Assembly (NCBI RefSeq): GCF_000316665.1
Contig: NC_019678.1
Coordinates: forward strand, 6,138,001-6,202,000
DNA: 64,000 nt
Direction of reading: 5' to 3'
Origin: Rivularia sp. PCC 7116
Lineage (GTDB): Bacteria; Cyanobacteriota; Cyanobacteriia; Cyanobacteriales; Nostocaceae
In this document: positions 17,601 to 25,700 of the stretch, one piece after another
How the letters are laid out: the number at the start of each line of letters is the position of its first letter
Numbering within the stretch: position 1 is the first letter of the stretch
Program-made: the position numbers and the translations under genes
The notes under the pieces: generated by a model
Told to the model about the DNA's origin: nothing
Seen by the model: the letters and a program-made list of their open reading frames with translations, nothing else
The model's database searches: none

Positions 17601-18400
17601 CTCAACTTCCAATAAATGCGATCGCCAAAGCTACCATAACCAGTGAAGCAAGTACAGGGGTGATTATTACTACACCAAAAGGCAATTCAATTGATGTGAA
17701 TAAGTTAAAATCGGGAGCTTTTGCTGATGTGGATTGGAATAAACAGGTTTATCAAGCTATTGTAACCATTTCCGTTAAACCTAGTAGAAATCCTCAGAAA
17801 CCAGATATCGGAATTGCAATGATTAAAGACAAGAAGTTAGGAGAATTAAAACCCGAATCATTTGAGAAACTTACAGCAGTATTGAAAGCTCATAATATTC
17901 CGATACAGGGTTACACCGTCAAAGGTAAAATTACCGCTGCTCCACCTTCAGCAGCAAAAGTTGTAGTTGATGCGAGTACGGTAGAGTATCCCCAAGAGTG
18001 GAGTATAATTTCACAGAATGACATAAACGAAAATAAACTTTTATTAGCACAACAAATTCAAGCTAATCGTACATTGGAAGTTGCACCAATTATTCATGCT
18101 TTTCTTTCAACTCAGGACAAAACAACGGTAGCAGGGAAGTTAAATACAGTAAGCTGGAATCCACAAACGCAAGAGATTACTTTATGGACTAATGGTTCAT
18201 CTAATCCGAAAATGCGAGTTAAATATTCCGATGGGGAGTATCAAGCATTGTCAATTGGTAATACTATTGAAGAAATTGAAGCTAATGGTTTAAGCGAAGC
18301 AGATGTTCAACACTTTCAACAGATAGCACCTTCTATTTTCGCGAGAATCGCTGGAAAACAATCGGTAAAAATAGATAATAATATGGAAAATAGTTACTAA
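14621..18400 (+). CDS. giant plasmid protein with double-psi-beta-barrel RNA polymerase signature
   Basis: A 1259-residue protein. Residues 448-454 read NSDCDGD, matching the NADFDGD catalytic loop of RNA polymerase beta-prime with all three metal-binding Asp (450, 452, 454). Upstream, RPPVGN (410-415) and SIQLNRRTAAAL parallel the RNAP blocks NRAPTLHR and AIQLHPLVCPAF. Residues 159-164 (QFQVRG), K179-G180 and DLVLSKSQLGKGRK (195-208) resemble the first barrel of single-chain polymerases of the YonO/QDE-1 kind (FQxRxGxxKG... SxxKF). The rest (about 480-1259) is unrecognised, with a helical middle and a strand-rich end. The family comparison is from memory. The role could be a plasmid transcriptase, a primase or an inactive relative. 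It lies directly downstream of the partition genes. Confidence 0.6.
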   Translation: MSIALEYFCTKTGKPIEVDDKPLIETLENTAAEYLYGNDVKWSIGIVYPGISTEDDLTKHQDKYLQFSKKDRLYFSDKPGLRLQIFDEPHFGAAYGSLLFGECEYFSEVEDIKVLIVDDETGECGGILPEEQALLLVGDGDGRIDHKLHEQLGNIPSTQFQVRGIIKSQEGINANQSIKGTLAPVNLSNIGSGYDLVLSKSQLGKGRKNKLYNEKTGIRINRQTEVEPGEYTLTIGIGNRENARTLEAATGAQYWVGLPEGAKNDALPRVQERLAQLDSIANDPRKVALDYIQRVERRLAGDFKRETGTKLIHDFDLDDFGDVINEAFGDNDTELMYQLLKADLEGHLQIIETPKVINFLSEHLQEQYRDCATGRVIKFQSSMLMTCNSLKDWEICDRTKPEGAKVLYHRPPVGNTNVMAVLTNRLLEGEEVNPGSIQLNRRTAAALNSDCDGDKPLTALAQDFPSTTQEIQFKTQPENRYPESVLLQKAAYCGSFEKIALEAAHDNIGIVANLAMKAIAIESECSQIPANEQRTFLANLSANLARCASYDLPKEAEHLRELLNDFSEYNRRLNFENQSSNNSFQDYLIPLQEPELNNTITSEQVSEGLAKARQLFHHLSGVIDQQLKIEGQSGKSALRSDPEVIKLCTELCAYPQVYALEDRNKKWAYLDKPIRSNLHTALDLLVQETNQHFESNVLTPRPLSQFRDLFKDIDFNSSQLEIATTYKQEYEGLIRAAHDIKQQVEINRHQPNLRMVAKSKKGNQIEIRLNQKDTKHHQAYSLNKMQISLLKDKNHYKTFAVVPGETTINKRGEIVPAKKQLGLLAEASISENKETFQTLHQKNKSNWIELGKLDIDINPALNSSHEKAAFKLAYEYAAKTRENIPEKERLAIAAAMWNLSSKRVKEEYDINKRAGAVFAIFGEEIKEQLNQLQFTELTVVGTHRDASEHKGRAWKGEKVPIQIELAPSYIDSSSQGRWLIAEGKKLGMLSPSYAQLPINAIAKATITSEASTGVIITTPKGNSIDVNKLKSGAFADVDWNKQVYQAIVTISVKPSRNPQKPDIGIAMIKDKKLGELKPESFEKLTAVLKAHNIPIQGYTVKGKITAAPPSAAKVVVDASTVEYPQEWSIISQNDINENKLLLAQQIQANRTLEVAPIIHAFLSTQDKTTVAGKLNTVSWNPQTQEITLWTNGSSNPKMRVKYSDGEYQALSIGNTIEEIEANGLSEADVQHFQQIAPSIFARIAGKQSVKIDNNMENSY

Positions 18401-18447
18401 TATTTTCGCTTAAATTTAATTTATTACTAAAAAGGAGGATTTATAAA

Positions 18448-18693
18448 ATGACTCAAAAGAAAGAATATATTTCGATTCGTAATCCTTATCAAGACAAGAC
18501 ATCAGGGGAATTATTGGCAGAAGGTAAGCTTGATGTTGACCAACTATATTATCCGACCAGTGATGACTTAAAAAAAATGGCAGAACGAGATAAAGAAAAC
18601 GAAGAAACTGAGAAACTTGTTAATTCTGAAGAATTTAATCAAATGATTGAGGAAAATAGAAATAATCAGGATTCTGAAGACATAGAATTTTGA
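18448..18693 (+). CDS. small acidic protein
   Basis: An 81-residue, highly charged and acidic protein (many Glu/Asp, e.g. MAERDKENEETEKLVNSEEF) with no membrane segment or known motif. A strong ribosome site (AAAGGAGGATT) lies 9 nt before the ATG, so it is very probably expressed. It follows the polymerase-like gene by 47 bp on the same strand and is closed by a hairpin terminator. Such acidic proteins can be DNA mimics or partners of the upstream protein, but nothing here decides that. Confidence 0.6.
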   Translation: MTQKKEYISIRNPYQDKTSGELLAEGKLDVDQLYYPTSDDLKKMAERDKENEETEKLVNSEEFNQMIEENRNNQDSEDIEF

Positions 18694-18710
18694 TTTGTTT
18701 ACATTTTAAG

Positions 18711-18741
18711 AGACGCTTATGGAAAGTTACCACAAGCGTCT
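18711..18741. terminator. bidirectional hairpin terminator
   Basis: AGACGCTTATGG pairs with CCACAAGCGTCT around a short loop, between the 3' ends of two convergent genes. It can serve both the rightward plasmid operon and the leftward DUF3768 gene. Confidence 0.7.
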
Positions 18742-18750
18742 TCTGATAAA

Positions 18751-19110
18751 TTAGTATTCGCTTGCAAGCATTATCGTCATTACTCGAAATGTTTTATCAA
18801 CGTTGTATGGTTCCTCTGAACCAATACCTTGTTGATATTTTTGTCGGTCAAAGTAATCTATTTTAAAGAAAAACTTTTCATCAAATAGCTCTATCTTACC
18901 CATATCATGTTCTTTCCAAGGGTCGTTATTTTCATTGAAATCGCTAAATTGCTTTACCGCTTGAAGTAATTTTTGTAGCTGATTTGTATTTAAACAACCG
19001 ACGACCTGCGTAATGACTACTTTTCCTAGCTTGGCATCAAATGTTTGACGAAATTTATCGTTAAGAGCGCAGATTTGAGCAGTTGAGTTTTTCTCGGTTT
19101 GATTTGTCAT
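18751..19110 (-). CDS. DUF3768 family protein
   Basis: A 119-residue protein with the conserved DUF3768 layout: ICALNDKFRQTF at the N-terminus, VVITQVVGCLNTNQLQKLLQ, FNENNDPWKEHDMG (the NDPxxEHDxG core), FFFKIDYFD, and the C-terminal RVMTIMLASEY. The biochemical role of the family is unknown; it is common on plasmids and phages. GGTGAG before the ATG supports this start over an in-frame GTG three codons upstream. Confidence 0.8.
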   Translation of the reverse strand: MTNQTEKNSTAQICALNDKFRQTFDAKLGKVVITQVVGCLNTNQLQKLLQAVKQFSDFNENNDPWKEHDMGKIELFDEKFFFKIDYFDRQKYQQGIGSEEPYNVDKTFRVMTIMLASEY

Positions 19111-19419
19111 TGTTCTCACCGTTATTTTTCAACCCGGCTTGCTCTATATTTAATTTTTAAATAGAAAAAAACCTGTGTCAAATAAGTAAATCCCAGACAC
19201 TAATAAAAATTTTGTCACAGCAATAATTAAAAGATTTTGCTTGCGCTTTTATCATATACAGTTATTATAAAAAATGCATTTAAAATTAGGAGTCAAATTA
19301 GGTGAATAGAATAAAGCTAAACTGCACTTGATAAATGCGTATCACTAGTAAAAAAAGATGACTTGAGTTAGGAAGGCTGACCATAAATTTAAATAAATAG
19401 TCAAAGAATATACATTTCT
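19111..19419. other. intergenic region, no gene seen
   Basis: About 310 AT-rich bases between divergent genes (DUF3768 and the clostripain-like peptidase). It must contain both promoters, but no motif stands out. Confidence 0.5.
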
Positions 19420-20601
19420 ATGTTTAGCATAAAACGAAGAGATTTCTGTCGTCATATGATATTGGGTTCAGCTTTTTTCGCTGGAAGTATAGCTACAAAC
19501 TCTAGTTTTGCAATAGATTCTAATTATTCTCAAAATAAATCGCGTTATAAATGGGTAGTTTTATATTGGATGCCATACGATAACGACCTTGTGCGTTTTG
19601 GTGAACCAATTGTTGAAATGTTAACCCAAGGTACGCAAAACTCGGAAAATTTGGTAGTGGTTCAATCAGATTATTGGGGCGATTCAAACATGCGTCGTCG
19701 CCTATTTAGTAATGGAATTGTAAATGAGATTGATATAGCAGGAGAAGATAGTAGCGATGTATCTGCTTTTCGGGATTATCTTAATTGGGCAAATCTAAAT
19801 TTTGAAGCACAGCATTGGGCAGTTATTATTGTTGGTCATGGTGGAAAAATTAACGAGGTAAGTCCTGACGATCATAAAGCAATTGATAAAAAGCGAACGT
19901 GGATGGGGGTTGATCAATTTGCAGATGCGGTTAGTAGTTTTAATCGGGCTACTAAGGTCGGAGTGGAACTGCTTTTCTTCCAAAACTGCAACAAAGCGAC
20001 ATTAGAAGTTTTATACGAAGTTAGAAATTGTGCTAGATATACTCTTGCTTCTCAGCTTGCACTTGGCGCACCTAATTACTACTACAAAGGATTTCTCAAC
20101 CGTTTAAAAGATCCATCAGTTAAGGGGCGTGAAGCAGCTATAGCAATTATGGATTCTGAGCGAATAGATATGTATCACACGCTTACTTTAGTAGATAATC
20201 AAACTGTTAAACTCATTCCAGAAAAACTTTCACAGGTACTCAAGCGCATTATTAACAAAGGTTTGCCAGCAATCAAGCAATCAGAACTCTCAACTTACCA
20301 CTATTCTGGCGAACGGCATTGCGATGCACTTTTATTGCTCAACTATCTTTCAAGAACTAACAATCGAGTTCAAAATGAACTAAGCGATTTTGCTGAATTT
20401 CTGCTTTCATCAGTTACCGTGTATTATAAAGCAGGAGGAGAACTCTATGGTAGCTTTTATAAAAATACCAATTTAGAAAAACTATGTGGTATGAGTTTAT
20501 ATCTTCCAGAAAATAAGCAGGAATTTTATCGCTATTGTTCACTTGATTTATATCAAGAAGTTGCCTTAGTTGATTTATACAGAAAAATATTTAGCGTCTG
20601 A
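19420..20601 (+). CDS. clostripain-like (C11) cysteine peptidase with Tat signal
   Basis: A 393-residue protein. The N-terminus KRRDFCRHMILGSAFFAGSI is a twin-arginine signal, so export of the folded protein is likely. The peptidase C11/clostripain domain follows, with VLYWMPYDNDL as the first strand. WAVIIVGHGG gives catalytic His (H140), and LLFFQNCNKATLEVLYE gives catalytic Cys (C190), preceded by Asn-Cys rather than the usual Asp-Ala-Cys. C11 enzymes cut after Arg or Lys and often activate themselves. It stands alone on its strand within the plasmid set. Whether it acts against outside proteins or on the cell's own surface is not visible. Confidence 0.78.
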   Translation: MFSIKRRDFCRHMILGSAFFAGSIATNSSFAIDSNYSQNKSRYKWVVLYWMPYDNDLVRFGEPIVEMLTQGTQNSENLVVVQSDYWGDSNMRRRLFSNGIVNEIDIAGEDSSDVSAFRDYLNWANLNFEAQHWAVIIVGHGGKINEVSPDDHKAIDKKRTWMGVDQFADAVSSFNRATKVGVELLFFQNCNKATLEVLYEVRNCARYTLASQLALGAPNYYYKGFLNRLKDPSVKGREAAIAIMDSERIDMYHTLTLVDNQTVKLIPEKLSQVLKRIINKGLPAIKQSELSTYHYSGERHCDALLLLNYLSRTNNRVQNELSDFAEFLLSSVTVYYKAGGELYGSFYKNTNLEKLCGMSLYLPENKQEFYRYCSLDLYQEVALVDLYRKIFSV

Positions 20602-20761
20602 TTGAATTCTTAATTTTTTCTTCTCTTAAGTACTTATTTATCCGTACTTTAGAAGATTTATCTGATTGATTCGGCTGAATTTTATCATCTCTTGCGTACA
20701 TTTTATGAAGTTGACTACACTTGTCTCTTTTTTTTGTATAGCTTAAGGCTGTTGTAAAATA

Positions 20762-21040
20762 TCAAGCATCGCTTGCTATCAACATAATGTTTTCTATCTC
20801 TACAATAGAATCTAGTTCAAAATCATTAGGTAACATCAAAAGCATCCAACTTTTATAACTGTAATTAGTTGATTTTGTTAATGGATGATAATTAAACAAC
20901 TCGGTAACAGCTTCGCAGAAGATATCCATTCCATGAGCTTCTAATATTTCCTCTAATTTATCACTACATTCAGAAATTTGATTTGGATTTAACTCAGAAT
21001 TAACTTTCATGATTTTATGGTATTTAATAATGGTTTTCAT
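20762..21040 (-). CDS. uncharacterised small protein
   Basis: A 92-residue soluble protein of unknown family. The centre (KLEEILEAHGMDIFCEAVTE) is helical and the end (DFELDSIVEIENIML) is strand-like. The start is uncertain: an in-frame GTG lies 30 bp upstream, overlapping the neighbour, and another ATG lies 30 bp downstream. It is the second of two leftward genes that both carry CTAAGGATGA-like sequences at their starts. Confidence 0.45.
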   Translation of the reverse strand: MKTIIKYHKIMKVNSELNPNQISECSDKLEEILEAHGMDIFCEAVTELFNYHPLTKSTNYSYKSWMLLMLPNDFELDSIVEIENIMLIASDA

Positions 21041-21057
21041 CCTTAGCACTGCTTTCG

Positions 21058-21288
21058 TTAAAGAGTACACAATTGAATTTTTATAGGTTTTTCTTGATAA
21101 CCTACTCTTATAATTTTAGCTATCACCCGTCCTTGCTCAATTGTTAGTTCAAGTACTCCTAATAAATTCTCAACTCCATCTTGAACTTCAACTATGGCAA
21201 TATTTTCTTCTATAGTAGTAACTATAAAAACTGTGTCATTACATTCAGCACTTTGTAAAACGAAATTCGCGCAAATAGGAGTTTTCAT
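21058..21288 (-). CDS. uncharacterised small protein
   Basis: A 76-residue protein that is mainly strand-forming (VFIVTTIEENIAIVEVQDGV, then GVLELTIEQGRVIAKIIRV), like a small beta barrel. The ATG was chosen because AAGGATGAG lies just upstream; another ATG lies two codons earlier. No family was recognised. It is probably co-transcribed with the next leftward small gene. Confidence 0.45.
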   Translation of the reverse strand: MKTPICANFVLQSAECNDTVFIVTTIEENIAIVEVQDGVENLLGVLELTIEQGRVIAKIIRVGYQEKPIKIQLCTL

Positions 21289-21329
21289 ACTCATCCTTAG
21301 CTATAAAATTAGAAGCAACACAATTTACT

Positions 21330-21370
21330 GAAAAAAAATAAAGCTGAGTCATAAATTAACCCAGCCTTAT
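21330..21370 (-). terminator. rho-independent terminator
   Basis: Read leftward, AAGGCTGGGT pairs fully (with G-U pairs) with ACTCAGCTTT around a TAATTTATG loop and is followed by ATTTTTTTT. It lies right after the stop of the 298-residue leftward gene. Confidence 0.75.
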
Positions 21371-21384
21371 TATTATTTTTCTAA

Positions 21385-22281
21385 TTAATTAGAACAACAT
21401 TCTGACAAGCTTTGCTCAACAACAGAAACATTTTTGATATCGCTGTCTTTACCGTCCCAATCGTATCCATGTTCTTCAGCCCAAGCTTTCGCTTCCTCCA
21501 GTTTGCTAGTACGAGAACTGACTACTCTTCTCAAATCAACATCACTCAGTTCTTGAGATACCGTATTACGTGCCATTAAGGTTTCAGCGTGCTTGAGATT
21601 AACTTGTTCAAGTTCTTCTTGTTGTTCGAGTCGTTTCATCTCGTTGCGCTTGTTCATGCGTTCCTTATTTAGCACTATTAGTAATTCACTCAAAGCGTAG
21701 ATTATTTTCACCCGAAGTTCATTACGATATTCTTGTTCCTCGGTACTTAAATAATCTTCGGAATCGAGTTCTATCCATTCTTCAATTTCATCAGAAGTAA
21801 GATTACATTTGATTTCGATTAACCGATGCTGATGTTCTGGTTCCAACAGCAAAATATCTAACTGCTCGACTATGTAATTCCGAAGATTCTTATGAATATC
21901 CTGAAGTTGCTTCTCGTCGGGATTTTGTTTATCAATCATGGAGATATCACCGACACCAGATGCAAATATTTCGGTTAAACGCTGATGCTGCCAACCATAA
22001 TAGGCTTTCATATCATACTCTGGTGGAGTATAACCTCGGCGATCGCCTTCGTTATCAGCATAAGGATTTTGATATTCGTTACGGTATCCAGGAGCAATCA
22101 GAAATTGTTGCAATTCTCCTTCTTCTTTAGCTTCTGACCACAGTTGCTTCCAGTCAAGTAGATTTATGGCTTGAGATTTAGTTTCATACCACAAGGCTGC
22201 AACGCGGTAGTAGTATTGAATTGTTTCTTTGCGAGCAGATGTTTGTTGACCTAATTGGCGATTCTTTTTGATGTTAAGCAT
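21385..22281 (-). CDS. uncharacterised plasmid protein
   Basis: A 298-residue charged, helical protein of no family I recognise. It has YYYRVAALWYETKSQAINLL near the start, a coiled-coil-prone stretch (MNKRNEMKRLEQQEELEQVN, about residues 208-240), and a C-terminal piece KAWAEEHGYDWDGKD. It lies with the GIY-YIG gene and the giant helicase in a leftward set, so it may be an accessory protein of DNA processing. It ends at a clear terminator. Confidence 0.6.
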   Translation of the reverse strand: MLNIKKNRQLGQQTSARKETIQYYYRVAALWYETKSQAINLLDWKQLWSEAKEEGELQQFLIAPGYRNEYQNPYADNEGDRRGYTPPEYDMKAYYGWQHQRLTEIFASGVGDISMIDKQNPDEKQLQDIHKNLRNYIVEQLDILLLEPEHQHRLIEIKCNLTSDEIEEWIELDSEDYLSTEEQEYRNELRVKIIYALSELLIVLNKERMNKRNEMKRLEQQEELEQVNLKHAETLMARNTVSQELSDVDLRRVVSSRTSKLEEAKAWAEEHGYDWDGKDSDIKNVSVVEQSLSECCSN

Positions 22282-22391
22282 GATTGAAGTGATATAGTAT
22301 TCAAGATTGTCTGCACCCTTTAATAATTCAATTAAAGAGTTATTTATTCACCTTTTTTAGTGCGAAGCACATTACATTAGGGTTGATTTTT

Positions 22392-22694
22392 TTAGTTTCT
22401 GCAATTAGTTTTTACGGGATTACAGAGCGGACACAAACTAACCGGACTATGGCGTTGTTTAAGTTGTTTTTCTAACTCGCGATTGCATTTTGACCAGTGA
22501 CGAACAAGTTGCAATTTATATTTATAATCTTGCACAACCGCACGAGTTATTTTTGCACCTGTGCCACCGTTATGTTCTTCTAAACGCTTTTTTAAACTTC
22601 TGCTGGTATAGCCCAAATAATGTTGAGCAGTTCCTTTCGGATTTTTCAGATTTCCAATTGGTTGTGAGAAATGTAAAAGATAAACATAGCCCAT
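22392..22694 (-). CDS. GIY-YIG nuclease-like protein
   Basis: A 100-residue single-domain protein with the GIY-YIG layout: GYVYLLHF in place of GIY, HYLGYTSRSLKKRLEEH as the YIG strand and the catalytic Arg helix, then NGGTGAKITRAV. The C-terminus has CPLCNPVKTNC, possibly a small zinc site. The usual catalytic Glu is not clear. Related small proteins are common on cyanobacterial plasmids. It directly precedes other leftward plasmid genes; GGTG before the ATG supports the start. Confidence 0.72.
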   Translation of the reverse strand: MGYVYLLHFSQPIGNLKNPKGTAQHYLGYTSRSLKKRLEEHNGGTGAKITRAVVQDYKYKLQLVRHWSKCNRELEKQLKQRHSPVSLCPLCNPVKTNCRN

Positions 22695-22765
22695 AATATG
22701 CACCGCTTAGATTGTTTTTGCAACCTAAGCAAGTGCTATTTTAGGTAAAATAAATTCTTCTCACA

Positions 22766-25700
22766 TTAAGCTTTATCTACAACTTGAAAATCTTCTTCAA
22801 TTAAACCCAATTCTTTATTCAAAGCGGATTGTTCTTTCATTACTGCTTGTAATTCTGCTGCTTTAGAAAACGGTTGGTCTTTTTGAAGAGATAAATCTTT
22901 TTCTGCTTGTTTTAGTTTTTGAAGTTGATTTTCTGCTTGTTTCAATTCTTTATCAATACCGCTATTTACACAATATTCCAAAGCAGAAATAGTTCCTATC
23001 GGAGTCTTTTTCACAGAAGCTTTGTAAATCGCATTTCCGATTAGTTGAATCGTACAACCTCCAATATCATGTACGATTGATAAATCAAATCCAGCAAACT
23101 GACCAAGTGAAAAAGTACCGTATTCGACTTTGATTTCTAAGTCCCGTACAATAGCGTTAATATGCTCACCTGCGGCTTTACGCTTAATCACTCGCACTTT
23201 CTTACCATCATTCGTATAGAAATTAATACTAAACCTATCTCCAGCAACAGATACAGTACGGTTACTGTCTGCTTTATGATTTTGTAATTTGATGCTAATT
23301 TTCTCAATTCTATCGGGAAGTTTCTCTAAATCTCGATGAATGGTAATTTGCTGATTAATATGGTCGCGCTCTTCTTGGAGTAATTTAGCAACTTCTGAAT
23401 CTAACTCTACTTTACGCATCAACCTGGGGTCGCCGCTAGCGGTTGCCATGACTTCGGCGTAAGATAAGACGATATCGGTACAGTCATCAATGCTACGAGC
23501 GGTATTTCTCCCAGCTAAAGCAGCTTCTATAAATTCGGCTTTGGTTTTAGAAGTTTGATACAAGTAACCATCTGGACTTAACCCTGCAACTTTTTTACCT
23601 TCTGCATCCTGATACGGTTTACCCTGGGTAACGTATCGATATATCTTAACTTTAGAGTTGTAATTACCTTGTCTAACCGAACGTCCTGCTCTTTGTGTAT
23701 GGTCTGTAGGTCGCCAAGGACAATCCAAGTCGTGGGCTGCAATTACGTAATCTTGAACGTTTGTCCCAACACCCATCTTGGCTGTTGAACCAATAAATAC
23801 CCGAATTTTTCGTTGTCGTACCGCTCGGAATAAAGCTGATTTCTGTTCGTCAGTTTTAGCATCGTGGATAAATGCAATTTCTTCAGTTGGTACACCACGT
23901 TCTATCAGTTGGCTTTTTATATAGCTATAAACCGTAAATCTATCTGAGTTGTTTTCCTTCGGGGTTCCCACATCGCAAAATACCAGTTGAGTCAAACGTT
24001 CGGCTTGCGTCGCTTCCCATATTCGGAAGATATTATCGATTGCAATGTCAACTTTGGTGGGAAAATGGCTTAAAGCATCTATTTCTTCCGGTTCGAGAAA
24101 TTCACAAAGCACGTCTTGGCTTAAACAACGTAAATCAACCACCCCTTGACGAATATGGGTTGTAATTCGAGGCATATTATCTTCTGTTGATTCTACCTCT
24201 CTTGCTTTGATTGCTTCAGCTCTTTGAGCAACGTAATCAAAAAACTTGAGTTGTTCTTCTGTCGCTGGTACTTCTTGAGTAACATACTCTTTCTCTGGTT
24301 TGGGTAAATTCAAATCTTCGTCAGTTAGGATATCTGCAACCTGCCAGAATAACTGTCTCCACTCCGGAATATTATTAAACACTGCCAATCTGCTTTTAAC
24401 TTCCAGAGTTCCTTGGGGAGTAATTTCGGCACCTACTTTGATTTCTGCAAAGTTTGACACCCAAGCATCAAAATGTAACAGTCCTAATTGCTGTAAAGTT
24501 TCGTACTGTAGATATATTTGATTGACCCAGGCTTCAGCTAAAGTGTTGGTAATTGGTGTAGCTGTCATTAAGGCAACACCCCGACCTGCACCGTGCTTGT
24601 AACTCATATAGCGAGTTTTCATCAGAAAATCTTTAGCACGGTAAGAAGCACTGCTGGGAACTCCTAAGACTCGATTTATTTTGGTGTTGAGGTCGAGATT
24701 TTTTACCTGTTGCGATTCGTCGTAGAAAATCCAATCAATACCCAACTCATCAAAAAATACGGTATTATCCTTAGTTTCTGCATTAGCTACCGCATTAATA
24801 TTTTCTGATAATCGCGTCAATTTCTTTTCTAAATTCTTCATTACCCGTTTGGTACGTCTACCGTTGCTTTTGGCTGCAAGGTAATCAGTTTCTACCATTT
24901 TTGATTCTTCTTCTAGAAATTGCTTAATCGTATCTGGATGCAAAGGTAATTTACTAAAAGCTGTATGACTCAGAATGATTAAATCCCAATCTCCCGTAGC
25001 AATTCTCGAAGCCAACTCGCGTCGTTTTTTAGCTTCCATTTCGGCACTTCCAGCAATCAACAATCGCATTTGAGGATACATTTGAATTGCTTCACTAGCC
25101 ATTTGTTCTGGTAAATGGTCCATTACTACTAAGCAAGGTTTGTAGCAAATTCCCAGACGTTTGAGTTCTTGAGAAGCTGCGATAGATTCGCTTGTCTTAC
25201 CTGCACCAACTGCATGACCTAGTAAAGTATTTCCAGAAGATATTATTCTCCAAATCGCGTTGAGTTGATGGGAACGTAATTTATTGCGCCATTGTGGGTT
25301 CATTCCTGGTAGCTCCAGATGCGAACCGTCGAAATGTCGCGGCACAAGGCTATTGTACTGCTGGTTGTAAGTTTGAGTAAGTCGTTCCGCACGTTGGAAA
25401 TCGCTCCAAATCCAACGTTTAAATAATTCTTTAAGATTTTCTTGCTTTGTTTGAGCAATTCTTGTCGCTTCTGGATTTTCTACATAGGATTCATCAACTT
25501 TATCTCGAACTATAGGAACCCGAAGATTTAGTGCTAATTCAATTAGTTGATGTGCCATTATCCGCTCTGTGCCATAAATTTGACAGTTATTTTGAGATTG
25601 AAGCAGATTTTTACAAATTTGTACTTCCCAAGTCGCAGTTGCTTTACTGTGATAAACATAGATATCGTCAGCATCTACATTTAAAGTTTCAGCGATAAAA

